Shown piece after piece: positions 9,236 to 18,237 of a DNA stretch of 64,000 nucleotides. How positions within the stretch are numbered: the first letter of the stretch is position 1; each line of letters starts with the position of its first letter. Where the stretch lies: assembly GCA_902826095.1 (NCBI GenBank), contig CADEDN010000003.1:155796-219795 (forward strand), written 5' to 3'. Made by a program: the position numbers and the translations under genes. The stretch comes from an uncultured Alphaproteobacteria bacterium (GTDB taxonomy: Bacteria > Pseudomonadota > Alphaproteobacteria > Caulobacterales > Parvularculaceae). The notes under the pieces were generated by a model. That model was not told the origin of the DNA and made no database searches. It saw only the letters and a program-made list of their open reading frames with translations.

Positions 9236-10903
9236 ATGGCGAAATTCCAATATGTCTACTTCATGCAGGGCCTCGGCAAAGCCTACACGGGCGGCAAAAA
9301 GGTCTTGGAAAACATCCACTTGCAGTTTTATCCCGACGCCAAGATCGGGATTGTCGGCGTCAACGGCTCGGGCAAGTCGACCTTGCTGCGCATCATGGCC
9401 GGCGTCGACAGGGAGTTTCAGGGCGAAGCCTACCCGGCCGACGGCGCGAGCATCGGATTCCTGCCGCAAGAACCCCAGCTCAATCAGTCAAAGACGGTCT
9501 TTGAGAACGTCATGGAGGGCCTCGGCGCCATCAAGGAAAAGATCGACGCGTTCAATGCGGTCTCCGCACAGATGGCGGAAGATTATTCGGACGAGCTGAT
9601 GGAGCAGATGTCCAAGCTGCAGGAGGAGATCGACGCTGCCGACGGGTGGGACATCGACAGCAAGATCGAAATGGCGATGGAAGCTCTGCGTTGCCCGCCG
9701 GGCGACTGGAAAGTCGACAAGCTCTCCGGCGGTGAAAAGCGCCGAGTCGCGCTAGCCCGCCTGTTACTGTCGAAGCCTGACCTCCTGCTGCTCGACGAAC
9801 CGACGAACCATCTCGACGCAGAGTCAGTCGCGTGGCTTGAAAACCACCTTCGCGATTACCCGGGCGCCGTCATCATCGTGACGCATGACCGCTATTTCCT
9901 CGACAATGTGACGGGCTGGGTTCTCGAACTCGATCGCGGGCGCGGCATTCCGCATGAAGGGAATTATTCCTCATGGCTCGAAGCCAAGCGAAAACGCCTT
10001 GAGCAGGAGGATCGCGAAGAACAGAACCGCAAGAAAACGCTCGATCGCGAATCTGAATGGATCAGCCAAAGCCCAAAGGCGCGGCAGGCGAAATCGAAAG
10101 CGCGCATCAGTTCCTATGAGGAGCTTCTCGCCAGAGCCGGCAAAGAGGAGATCAGCACGGCGCAGATCCAGATTCCCGCCGGACCGCGCCTTGGCGGCGT
10201 CGTCATCGAGGCGGAGAATCTCAAGAAGGCCTATGGCGATAAATTGCTGATCGACGGATTGTCGTTCAAACTGCCGCCGGGCGGGATTGTCGGCGTCATC
10301 GGCCCGAACGGCGCCGGCAAGACGACTCTGTTCCGTATGCTGACCGGAACAGAGCAGCCGGATGATGGCGCGTTGCGTATCGGGGAGACCGTCAAGATCG
10401 GCTATGTCGATCAGAGCCGGGACGATCTCGCGCCGACCAAAAACGTCTGGGAGGAGATCTCCGGCGGCCTTGACGTCATCAAACTCGGCAATCGCGAAAT
10501 GCCAAGCAGGGCCTATGTCGGCTGGTTCAATTTCAAGGGCGGCGACCAGCAGAAAAAGGTCGGCAATCTCTCCGGCGGCGAACGCAACAGGGTTCATCTC
10601 GCCAAAATGCTGACCGAGGGGGCAAACCTTCTTCTGCTTGACGAGCCGACCAACGATCTCGACGTCGACACCTTGCGCGAGCTTGAGCGCGCGCTCGAAG
10701 ATTTCGCCGGCTGCGCCGTCATCATCAGCCACGACCGCTGGTTTCTCGACCGCATCGCGACGCACATCCTCGCCTTCGAGGGCGACAGCCATGTCGAATG
10801 GTTCGAAGGAAATTTCGCCGCTTATGTCGAAGACAAGAAGCGCCGCCTCGGTCCGGATGCGGATATCCCGCACCGGATCAAGTACAAGAAGCTGACGCGG
10901 TAG
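9236..10903 (+). CDS. ettA: ABC-F protein, energy-dependent translational throttle EttA
   Basis: EttA binds the ribosomal E site and gates entry into elongation according to ATP/ADP ratio. The 555-residue protein has two ABC domains without transmembrane segments. The Walker A motifs are GVNGSGKST and GPNGAGKTT. The signatures are LSGGEKRRVALAR and LSGGERNRVHLAK, and the Walker B/D-loops are LLDEPTNHLD and LLDEPTNDLD. Between the domains lies the charged P-site tRNA-interacting linker (about residues 240-305). The length is exactly that of the family. It is transcribed divergently from the PH-domain gene. Confidence 0.95.
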   Translation: MAKFQYVYFMQGLGKAYTGGKKVLENIHLQFYPDAKIGIVGVNGSGKSTLLRIMAGVDREFQGEAYPADGASIGFLPQEPQLNQSKTVFENVMEGLGAIKEKIDAFNAVSAQMAEDYSDELMEQMSKLQEEIDAADGWDIDSKIEMAMEALRCPPGDWKVDKLSGGEKRRVALARLLLSKPDLLLLDEPTNHLDAESVAWLENHLRDYPGAVIIVTHDRYFLDNVTGWVLELDRGRGIPHEGNYSSWLEAKRKRLEQEDREEQNRKKTLDRESEWISQSPKARQAKSKARISSYEELLARAGKEEISTAQIQIPAGPRLGGVVIEAENLKKAYGDKLLIDGLSFKLPPGGIVGVIGPNGAGKTTLFRMLTGTEQPDDGALRIGETVKIGYVDQSRDDLAPTKNVWEEISGGLDVIKLGNREMPSRAYVGWFNFKGGDQQKKVGNLSGGERNRVHLAKMLTEGANLLLLDEPTNDLDVDTLRELERALEDFAGCAVIISHDRWFLDRIATHILAFEGDSHVEWFEGNFAAYVEDKKRRLGPDADIPHRIKYKKLTR

Positions 10904-10906
10904 GGC

Positions 10907-11074
10907 ATGGACGCGCTCACCGCATTCGGTCTCTTTGCGGTGTCGCTGATGCTTGTCGCTTATGCGCTCGAAGAGCGAGCGCCGCGCTCCGCCGCTAGTC
11001 AAGGCGCCGGCTCACCAAGAATTCATGAATCCGGGCCGCGCCGGAAGCGCCCGTTTTTGGCGGGATTCAGCTAG
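10907..11074 (+). CDS. Small membrane protein ORF, probably truncated
   Basis: A 55-codon ORF starts 3 bases after the ettA stop. Its first 25 residues (MDALTAFGLFAVSLMLVAYA then LEERAP) form one transmembrane segment. They resemble the N-terminus of a small conserved alphaproteobacterial membrane protein, which normally continues into a second hydrophobic helix. Here the second half is polar and basic (RIHESGPRRKRPFLAGFS), with no second helix. It may be a decayed or frameshifted copy, or a genuine short variant. The similarity is from memory of the family pattern, so the call is tentative. Confidence 0.4.
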   Translation: MDALTAFGLFAVSLMLVAYALEERAPRSAASQGAGSPRIHESGPRRKRPFLAGFS

Positions 11075-11186
11075 GCGTCGCGCGGGTCAGTGAAATCTTA
11101 ATTGACGCGCTAACGAATTGTTTTTGCTTCGCTCGTTTCTTGCCGTCCGGATCGGGACAGAAGTCCCGCGATGATGGGAGAAATTC

Positions 11187-11708
11187 ATGAGCACACGGAT
11201 GATGGTCACGGCGGGCGTTTGCGCGGCGGCGTTGATCGCTGGCGCAGGCTTTGCGATGTCAGGCGGCAAGAAAGCTGAAAAGGTCGCCGAAGCGGCGATC
11301 GTCGAGCAGCCGATTGTGGTCGCTGAGGCGGAGACGCCGAAGCTCGCGCCGCCCGTTGAGATCGCCGCGGCCCCGGCGCCCAAGCGCGATTGCCGGCAAG
11401 CAGCGACGTCCGAAACCGGCTTTGATCCGGCGACGACGCCCTATCCTGTTCGCGAAGATGCCGGCAACAAACAGGTCCTGAAGGGCGCGGCGGTCGGCGC
11501 CGCCGTCGGCGCGGTCGGCGGCGAGCTGATCACCGATCGGGCTGGCATCGGCGCCGCGGTTGGCGCGGGCGCCGGCGCACTTGGCGGCCACGCGATCAAG
11601 AAGTCAAAGCAGAACAACGCGGACGAACGATACGACGCGCAAGTCGCCGCGTATCAGCAATCGAAGTCCGCTTATGACGCAGCGCTGCAGACCTGCCTCG
11701 CGGCGTAA
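11187..11708 (+). CDS. Glycine-zipper envelope protein
   Basis: The 173-residue product has an N-terminal signal or anchor (MVTAGVCAAALIAGAGFAMS) and a proline/alanine-rich linker. A glycine-zipper region follows (GAAVGAAVGAVGGELI and GIGAAVGAGAGALGGHAI) like that of YMGG/Rick-17 kDa outer-membrane proteins. A Lys/Gln-rich C-terminal segment contains a Tyr-rich YDAQVAAYQQSKSAYDAAL repeat. Two cysteines (in KRDCRQ and LQTCLAA) could pair in the periplasm. Envelope location is likely; the function is unknown. A GGGAGAA ribosome-binding site lies upstream. Confidence 0.72.
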   Translation: MSTRMMVTAGVCAAALIAGAGFAMSGGKKAEKVAEAAIVEQPIVVAEAETPKLAPPVEIAAAPAPKRDCRQAATSETGFDPATTPYPVREDAGNKQVLKGAAVGAAVGAVGGELITDRAGIGAAVGAGAGALGGHAIKKSKQNNADERYDAQVAAYQQSKSAYDAALQTCLAA

Positions 11709-11851
11709 GCCCCGATCGCGCACCATTAATGCCGGATTTTACGGACCGCGCGCTGGCTGGCGCGCGGGCCGCGTTGCCTAGCGCGACCAAAGGCGATTGA
11801 CGAGCGCTTGGGAATTCGCCGACGATCCGCCCCGAACCAATGAGGGGCCCC

Positions 11852-13117
11852 ATGAAATTCGCCGCCTATTTTCTCGCACTCGCAGCAACGCCGGCGCTCG
11901 CTGCGCCGACCTACATCACCGCCGCCCGGATGATTGATCCGGCTACGGGGAAAATCGTCGCAAACCCGGCGATTGTCGTCGACGAAGGGAGAGTTCTTTC
12001 GGTCGGGTCAAGCCTTACGATGAAGCCGCCCGCGGGCGCCGAGATGATCGATCTTGGGGACAAGACAATCCTGCCCGGCCTCATCGACATGCACACGCAT
12101 CTTATCGGCGATCCGACGCTTGGCGGCTATAATGGCTTTAGCGAGACGCGCGAGGCGGCGGCGATCTGGGGCGTTGTCAACGCGGAAAGGGCCTTGAAGG
12201 CGGGCTTCACGACGGTGCGCAATGTCGGCGCCGGCGATTTCGCGGACGTCGCTCTGCGCGACTCCATCAATTCAGGCATCGTCGCCGGACCGCGGATGTT
12301 CGTTTCGGGACCGTCGATCGGCATCATCGGCGGTCATTGCGCCGATCAAAATCTGCTTCCCAATGATTTTCACCTGCGCGGCGAAGGCGTCGCGACAGGC
12401 CCATGGGAAATGCGGGCGAAAGTGCGCAACAACATCAAATACGGCGCCGATCTCATCAAGACCTGCTCGACCGGCGGCGTCTTTTCGAAAGGCACCGTGC
12501 CCGGCGCGGAGCAGAACACGGTCGAGGAGATCGCGGCGATCGTCGCCGAGGCCCATCAGCGAGGGTTGAAAGTGGCGAGCCACGCGCACGGCAATCAGGG
12601 GATCAAGAACGCGATCAAGGCCGGCGTCGACACGATCGAGCATGCGAGTTACCTCGACAAGGATGCGATCAACATGGCGAAAGATCGCGGCGTCCACTTC
12701 GTCATGGACATCTACAATACGGAATACACCCAGACCGAAGGCCGCAAGAACGGCGTCCTTGAAGAATCGCTTCGCAAGGACGCCGAGATCGCGGAAATCC
12801 AGCGTGAAAGTTTCCGCGCTGCGGTGAAAGCCGGGGCGAAAGTCATCTACGGCACGGACAGCGGCGTTTATCCGCACGGCGATAATGGCAAGCAATTTGT
12901 CTGGATGGTGAAATACGGCATGACGCCCGCGCAGGCGATCCGATCCGCGACGACGCTTGCCGCCGAAGCGCTGGGCAAGGAAAAATCGCTTGGACGGATC
13001 AGCCCCGGATACGCGGCCGACATCATCGCCGTCGAAGGCGATCCGCTCGCCGATGTCGCCGTGCTTGAAACGGTCGGGTTCGTCATGAAGGACGGCGTCG
13101 TCTACAAGAATGAGTAG
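11852..13117 (+). CDS. Secreted amidohydrolase family protein (imidazolonepropionase/Xaa-Pro dipeptidase-like)
   Basis: Metal-dependent hydrolase of the amidohydrolase superfamily. The preferred start (MKFAAYFLALAATPALA, 11852) gives a clean Sec signal peptide. An AGGGG lies just upstream, and the ATG at 11840 is an alternative. Metal-binding residues are visible in order: HTH (IDMHTHLIGD), the bridging Lys (ADLIKTCSTGG), His (VASHAHGNQG), His (DTIEHASY) and Asp (IYGTDSGVYPHG). The 421-residue length fits periplasmic dipeptidase-like members. The substrate is probably a dipeptide or acylated amino acid, by family inference. The DUF819 transporter gene follows. Confidence 0.85.
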   Translation: MKFAAYFLALAATPALAAPTYITAARMIDPATGKIVANPAIVVDEGRVLSVGSSLTMKPPAGAEMIDLGDKTILPGLIDMHTHLIGDPTLGGYNGFSETREAAAIWGVVNAERALKAGFTTVRNVGAGDFADVALRDSINSGIVAGPRMFVSGPSIGIIGGHCADQNLLPNDFHLRGEGVATGPWEMRAKVRNNIKYGADLIKTCSTGGVFSKGTVPGAEQNTVEEIAAIVAEAHQRGLKVASHAHGNQGIKNAIKAGVDTIEHASYLDKDAINMAKDRGVHFVMDIYNTEYTQTEGRKNGVLEESLRKDAEIAEIQRESFRAAVKAGAKVIYGTDSGVYPHGDNGKQFVWMVKYGMTPAQAIRSATTLAAEALGKEKSLGRISPGYAADIIAVEGDPLADVAVLETVGFVMKDGVVYKNE

Positions 13118-13171
13118 GCGCGTCGACGAGACGCGACATTCCGACATCCTCGCAACTTAGAGTCTACGACG

Positions 13172-14422
13172 ATGGAAAACGCGCCGCTGATCGCCAATGA
13201 CGCCGTGATTTTCGGGCTGCTGGCGCTCATTCTCGGATTGGTCTTCTGGACTTCGGAAATGACGTCGCCGGGTTGGAAGCGGTTCTATTCGATCTTCCCC
13301 GCCATATTGCTCTGTTACTTTCTGCCGTCGCTGCTGACGACTTTCGGGGTCGTCGACCCGGAAAAGTCACAACTCTATTTCGTCGCATCGCGATATCTTT
13401 TGCCGGCGGCGCTGGTGATCCTGACGGCCGTCGCGGATCTTCCGGCGACGTTGCGTCTTGGGCCTAAAGCGCTGATCATGTTCTTCACCGGGACGATCGG
13501 CGTCGTCATCGGCGGGCCAATCGCGCTCTTCATCGCCAAGCTGATCGCGCCCGATCTCGTCACCGGCGATGGTCCGGACGCCGTCTGGCGCGGCATGGCG
13601 ACGACCGCCGGAAGCTGGATCGGCGGTTCGGCGAACCAGACCGCGCTGAAGGAAATCTACGAGACCGGACCGACCGCGTTCTCGATCTGGGTCGCGGTCG
13701 ACGTGATCGTCGCCAATATCTGGATGGCTGTCGTACTCGCCTTCGCCGCCAATTCGGCGAAAATGGACAAATGGCTGAAGGCCGACTCGTCTTCGGTCGA
13801 TGAGGTGCGGCGCGCGGCGCAAGCCTATGAGGCCGCTCATACGAAGAATCCGTCGCTCCGTGATTTGATGGTGATTTTGGCCTTCGCTTTCGGCGCGATG
13901 GGGGTGTCGCATTTCTTCGCGGATATTCTGACGCCGTACTTCAAGGAGAATTTTCCAGGCGCGGCGCAGTTCAGCCTGCATTCTAGCTTTTTCTGGATCG
14001 TCGTCGTCGCCACGATCATCGGCGTCAGCTTGAGTTTCACGCCGGTCAGAAAGCTGCAGGGCGCGGGCGCGACGAAGATCGGGTCGGTGTTGATCTATTT
14101 TCTGATCGCGACCGTTGGGCTCAATATGAATGTCGCCGCGCTGTTCAAGACGCCGGCGTTCTTTCTGATCGGCGCTCTCTGGATGGCGATCCATGCGACC
14201 TTGATGATCGGCGTCGCCAAACTGATCCGCGCGCCGGTGTTCTTCCTCGCCGTCGGCAGCCAGGCGAATATCGGCGGCGCCGCTTCGGCGCCGGTCGTGG
14301 CGGCGGCTTTTCATCCGTCGCTCGCGCCGGTCGGCGTTCTGCTCGCCGTCGTCGGTTACGTGGTCGGGACGTTTGGCGGCTGGCTAGCCGGCCAGATGAT
14401 GCGCGTCATTGCCGGACAATGA
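13172..14422 (+). CDS. DUF819 family membrane transporter (YjcL-like)
   Basis: A 416-residue protein with about ten to eleven hydrophobic segments. Family-typical motifs are TAGSWIGGSANQTALKEI in the middle and SQANIGGAASAPVVAAAFHP near the C-terminus. DUF819 members are uncharacterised permease-like proteins. The conserved glycine/serine/asparagine loops suggest ion or small-solute transport. It lies 54 bases after the amidohydrolase, so uptake of its products is possible but unproven. Confidence 0.82.
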   Translation: MENAPLIANDAVIFGLLALILGLVFWTSEMTSPGWKRFYSIFPAILLCYFLPSLLTTFGVVDPEKSQLYFVASRYLLPAALVILTAVADLPATLRLGPKALIMFFTGTIGVVIGGPIALFIAKLIAPDLVTGDGPDAVWRGMATTAGSWIGGSANQTALKEIYETGPTAFSIWVAVDVIVANIWMAVVLAFAANSAKMDKWLKADSSSVDEVRRAAQAYEAAHTKNPSLRDLMVILAFAFGAMGVSHFFADILTPYFKENFPGAAQFSLHSSFFWIVVVATIIGVSLSFTPVRKLQGAGATKIGSVLIYFLIATVGLNMNVAALFKTPAFFLIGALWMAIHATLMIGVAKLIRAPVFFLAVGSQANIGGAASAPVVAAAFHPSLAPVGVLLAVVGYVVGTFGGWLAGQMMRVIAGQ

Positions 14423-14470
14423 GCCGACAGTGACCGATCCGGTGGAGAGCAAACGCAAGGCGGCGCGGTC

Positions 14471-14596
14471 ATGGTCGGCGCGAGCCGGATCTATCTGGGG
14501 GTTTATTACTCGACGGAGGTCGTCGCCGGATTGTCCTTCGGCGCCGCCCGGGCGGCGATCGTGCTGATCGCCGCCCGGCGGTTCGAAACGCGCTAG
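14471..14596 (+). pseudogene. PAP2 phosphatase C-terminal remnant
   Basis: A 41-codon fragment reads SRIYLGVYYSTEVVAGLSFG, which matches the third catalytic motif (SR-x5-H-x3-D) of PAP2-type lipid phosphatases. The His is Tyr and the Asp is Glu, so the remnant could not be catalytic. Nothing upstream encodes the other motifs. Its stop overlaps the stop of the convergent permease gene. It is most likely the tail of a deleted phosphatase gene. Confidence 0.6.
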
Positions 14597-16242
14597 GCTT
14601 TCTTGCCGGCCTTGCCGAGCTTGGAGAACCAGTAGCCATAGACGAAATAGACTGCGAGGCCGCCGATCAGATATCTTATGAAGAAATCGCGCGTGTGCGG
14701 GTTTGTCATCAAGGTCATCAGCAACAAAAGGCAAAGCGCGGCGCCGATGATCGGCGTCACCGGTCCGAGCGGCGCCTTGAACGGGCGTTTGAGCTGCGGC
14801 GCGGTGACGCGAAGATAGAGCACGGTCATGCAGACAATCATGAACGCCGCAAGCGTGCCGACATTGGTGAGTTCAGACAGCGCGTCGAGCGACATGAAAG
14901 CCGCGCCGGCGCCTGCGAGAACGCCGACGATCAACGTGTTAATCCATGGCGTCTGGAACTTCTTGTGCACGGTCGAAAAGAACGGCGGTAGAAGTCCGTC
15001 CCGCGCCATGGAATAGAAAATGCGCGTCTGACCATAGCAAAGCACGAGCATGACGGAGGAAAGACCGGCGATCGCGCCGATCTTGATCAGCATCGAAAAC
15101 CAGGGAAGCCCGATTTCGTTCACCGCGAGCGCGATCGGCGCCGGATTGTCGAGGCGCGCATAAGGCACGATGCCGACAAGAACGCCGGCCGTCAGGATAT
15201 AGAGAATCGTGCAGATGACCAGCGAACCGAGAATGCCGATCGGCATATCGCGGGCCGGATTTTTCGCTTCCGCGCCGGCGGTCGAAACCGCTTCAAAGCC
15301 GATATAGGCGAAGAAGATGATCGCCGCCGCGTGGATGACGCCGCCAATGCCGTATCGGTTCGTATTGTCGCCGCTCAGGATTGCGACGAAAGCGTCTTTG
15401 AGTTCGCCCCAGAATCCACCCTCGGACGGCGCCGGAACCGCAATGCCGTCCGCGCCGATCGAAACGCGCTCGGGGATCAGCGGCGACCAATTGTCGAAGT
15501 TCACATAGAACATGCCGATCGCAATGAATGCGATGACGACCCCGACCTTGATGAAAACGATGACGTTATTGACGGCGGCCGATTCATTGATGCCGAGCAC
15601 AAGCAGCATCGTGACCGCTGTGATTCCGATCAGCGCGGGCAAATTAAAACTTGCAGTGACCGGCGTTGAGCCGGCCGGCGCAACGCCGTCGGCGAACGAC
15701 GTCGCCGCCACGAACGATCCGTCGACCATGGCGCCGACGACGGTCCCGGGCGCCGCCGTCAAATTCGCTGGTATGTCTAAGCCGAAATCATGGAGGAAAC
15801 TGACGACATATCCGGACCAGCCGGCGGCGACAGTCGACGCCGCCAAACCGTATTCAAGAACCAGCAGCAGACCCATCACCCAGGCGACGAACTCACCCAT
15901 GGAAGCGTAGGAGTAAGAATAGGCGGAGCCGGAAACCGGCAACACCGACGCGAGTTCCGCATAGCAAAGGGCCACCAGCGCGCAGAGCGTTCCGGTGATT
16001 ATGAAGGAAACCATGATGCCGGGGCCGGCATATTCCGCTGCAGCGCGCCCGGTCAGCACGAAAATGCCGGTGCCAATGATGCAGCCGATGCCGAGCAGGA
16101 TCAGGTTCCAGGGTCCAAGCGTGCGCTTGAGCTCGCCGCCTTCATACTCCCGCTGCATTTGCTCAATCGACTTGCGGCGAATGAATCCGCTGGCGAATGC
16201 CGGCCGTGTCTCAACGACCGGTTTAGTCGGCTCTGAAGTCAT
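14593..16242 (-). CDS. APC-family amino acid permease (cationic amino acid transporter-like)
   Basis: Inner-membrane amino acid transporter of 549 residues with about twelve transmembrane segments. The N-terminal signature LILLGIGCIIGTGIFVLTGR and SFIITGTLCALVALCYAELA, with PVSGSAYSYSYASMGEFVAW, are classic for the APC superfamily and closest to YfnA/CAT-like members. The start at 16242 (MTSEPTKPVVETRP) has GGGAGGG about 9 bases upstream. Longer in-frame starts lack such a site. The substrate is not identifiable from sequence. Confidence 0.88.
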   Translation of the reverse strand: MTSEPTKPVVETRPAFASGFIRRKSIEQMQREYEGGELKRTLGPWNLILLGIGCIIGTGIFVLTGRAAAEYAGPGIMVSFIITGTLCALVALCYAELASVLPVSGSAYSYSYASMGEFVAWVMGLLLVLEYGLAASTVAAGWSGYVVSFLHDFGLDIPANLTAAPGTVVGAMVDGSFVAATSFADGVAPAGSTPVTASFNLPALIGITAVTMLLVLGINESAAVNNVIVFIKVGVVIAFIAIGMFYVNFDNWSPLIPERVSIGADGIAVPAPSEGGFWGELKDAFVAILSGDNTNRYGIGGVIHAAAIIFFAYIGFEAVSTAGAEAKNPARDMPIGILGSLVICTILYILTAGVLVGIVPYARLDNPAPIALAVNEIGLPWFSMLIKIGAIAGLSSVMLVLCYGQTRIFYSMARDGLLPPFFSTVHKKFQTPWINTLIVGVLAGAGAAFMSLDALSELTNVGTLAAFMIVCMTVLYLRVTAPQLKRPFKAPLGPVTPIIGAALCLLLLMTLMTNPHTRDFFIRYLIGGLAVYFVYGYWFSKLGKAGKKA

Positions 16243-16527
16243 TATGTAATTCCCTCCCGCCCTGCGCGGCGATGCGACGTTCAAAGAGCGCACGCGTCTG
16301 TCGCGAACGTCAAAGGACGCCGCCAACGCGTGGCCCACCCGCCGGGCCTCTATCCCCAAGCCCGGTATTGGGCGCGCACACTGCGCCGATTTCCATATTT
16401 TGCAAGGGCTTGACTGGCTTTGAGCGGCGACGCCAATGGCGGCGTTTGTCGATCCGGACAATAATCAGCCGTCATCGGACAAGCGCGCGCGCGAATTTGC
16501 TGTTGCAGCGCAACAAAGGAGGCGACC

Positions 16528-17061
16528 ATGAAAAAACTGCTTTATCCGGCGCTTGCCGCTCTTTGTCTCGGCCTGAATGGCGCCATGGCGAACGAGCCCG
16601 AAGTCCGAAGCCTTGACGAGGGCGCCATCGCGCCGAGCGCCTCCATCGCCGACGTCGCTTTTCTTTCCGGCCATTGGATCGGCGAGGGACTGGGCGGGTG
16701 TGCGGAGGAATTCATGGCGGAACCCGCCGCGGGCCAGATCATGGGCATGTTCCGCCAGATGACCGCCGAAGGCGCAGTGCGCTTTTACGAGTTCTATACA
16801 ATCGCGGAAAAGGAAGGCTCGCTGATCTTCCGCATCAAGCACTTCAATCCCGACATGACAGGCTGGGAGGAAAAGGACAAGACGACCGATTTCCCGCTGG
16901 TCGCGATCGAGGGGACGACCGCTTATTTCGACGGCCTCACCTATTCCCGTTCCGGCAGGAAGAGCCTCCGCGCCGCCGTCAACCTTGGCGACGAGGCCGT
17001 CGCCGCGTTCGAGTTTCGGAAGGCGAAAGAAGGGGAGGGGTGTCTAACAACACGCCCCTGA
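16528..17061 (+). CDS. DUF6265 secreted protein
   Basis: A 177-residue product with a Sec signal peptide (MKKLLYPALAALCLGLNGAMA) and an AAAGGAGG ribosome-binding site. The mature part begins with the family hallmark FLSGHWIGEG and carries GQIMGMFRQMTAEGAVRFYEF and IKHFNPDMTGWEEKD. These are typical of the beta-barrel DUF6265 family, whose function is unknown. Its last 18 bases overlap the end of the convergent methyltransferase gene. Confidence 0.78.
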   Translation: MKKLLYPALAALCLGLNGAMANEPEVRSLDEGAIAPSASIADVAFLSGHWIGEGLGGCAEEFMAEPAAGQIMGMFRQMTAEGAVRFYEFYTIAEKEGSLIFRIKHFNPDMTGWEEKDKTTDFPLVAIEGTTAYFDGLTYSRSGRKSLRAAVNLGDEAVAAFEFRKAKEGEGCLTTRP

Positions 17062-18099
17062 CGTCGCCGCCGCTGTTGATGTTTGCCCGAACGGCGACGC
17101 CATCCCGCATCCCGGAAAGATTCCGTAATGCGTCGACCAGTCGCCGATGAAGTCGAAATAGGGCGCGAAGCGCGACTCCGACAGCATCCGATAGGTGTTG
17201 CCGCAAACCGGGAAGGCGCGGCCCTTTTCGATCGCATGGTGGCTGTCGAGAATGAAAAGCTTTTCCGCGTTTTCAACGCCGCCTTTGTAGACGACCGCCT
17301 GACCGTAATCCTCGCAGGCGGGCTCCAGACCATCGATCCTGAACAGGCGATAGGTCGCCGAATGGAACTGAGCCGGCGCGAGCCGTACCTTTAGCGCATC
17401 ATTGTTGATCGACAAAGGGCGGTGCGAGACGAGGCGCGGGTCGGCGAATCCCGCGCTCTTTGCGATGGCGAGGAAGTCATTCCAGTAGAGCGCCCCGCCA
17501 AGGCACTCGCCGCGCGCCTCCGGATCGGCGCGGAGATCATCGCTAAGCCGGCGGTCCGCGTAGACGTCGGAGAAATAGAATTCGCCGCCGGGCTTCAGCA
17601 GATCATGGGCGGCGGCGAAGACGGCATGCTTGTCCGCGCAAAGATTGATGACGCAATTTGAGACGATGACGTCAAAGCCCTGCGGCGGAAGGGAGAGCGC
17701 GCCAAGATTTTCGATGTCGGCGTCTACAAATGCGACGTTCGAGCGCGCAAAACCGTAGCGATCGCGGTGCCAGTCCTGATGCGCGCGCGCGACGGCGAGC
17801 TGTTCCGGCGTGAAGTCGACGCCGACAACCGCGCCGGCCTCGCCGACAAGGCGCGACAGGATGAAGGCGTCCTGGCCCGCGCCGCAACCGAGATCGAGGA
17901 CGCAGGCGCCATGAAGCGCGAGCGGCGCGACGAGCCCGCAGCCGTAATAGCGCGCGGAAATTTCCGGGTGGATGTCGCTGTAAAGCGCGCGCAGCCAGCC
18001 GGGCGTTTCGTCAAGCGCGCAGCAGGCGTCGGTCTTCAAATCCGCCGAGGATTGCAGCGTCTTGCCGTAATAGTCCTTGACGATCGTCTGGATGTTCAC
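17044..18099 (-). CDS. arsM: ArsM-like SAM-dependent methyltransferase
   Basis: Candidate arsenite methyltransferase producing methylated arsenicals from As(III) and SAM. The GTG start at 18099 (NIQTIVKDYYGKTLQSSADL) is preceded by AGGAG and matches known ArsM N-termini, giving 351 residues. A class I fold is seen (VLDLGCGAGQDAF; FDVIVSNCVINLCADK). Arsenic-binding cysteines appear at CC (residues 26-27), SNCVINL and GECLGG, as in the ArsM Cys set. The protein ends in a Cys pair (SGACC). No arsR lies nearby, so it stands apart from a classical ars operon. Another thiol-dependent methyltransferase role remains possible. Confidence 0.78.
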   Translation of the reverse strand: MNIQTIVKDYYGKTLQSSADLKTDACCALDETPGWLRALYSDIHPEISARYYGCGLVAPLALHGACVLDLGCGAGQDAFILSRLVGEAGAVVGVDFTPEQLAVARAHQDWHRDRYGFARSNVAFVDADIENLGALSLPPQGFDVIVSNCVINLCADKHAVFAAAHDLLKPGGEFYFSDVYADRRLSDDLRADPEARGECLGGALYWNDFLAIAKSAGFADPRLVSHRPLSINNDALKVRLAPAQFHSATYRLFRIDGLEPACEDYGQAVVYKGGVENAEKLFILDSHHAIEKGRAFPVCGNTYRMLSESRFAPYFDFIGDWSTHYGIFPGCGMASPFGQTSTAAATSGACC

Positions 18100-18237
18100 C
18101 CTTTGCCGCTCCTGCCGCCTAGCCTTCATGTGGTGGAGCGGGCGGAACCTGAAAGCAACCCGGATCAAGCGCTTTTGAAGCTGTATGATGGTTCGATTTG
18201 ACCCTTATTGGGCCTCACTTCGGCTGCATTGTCCGGC

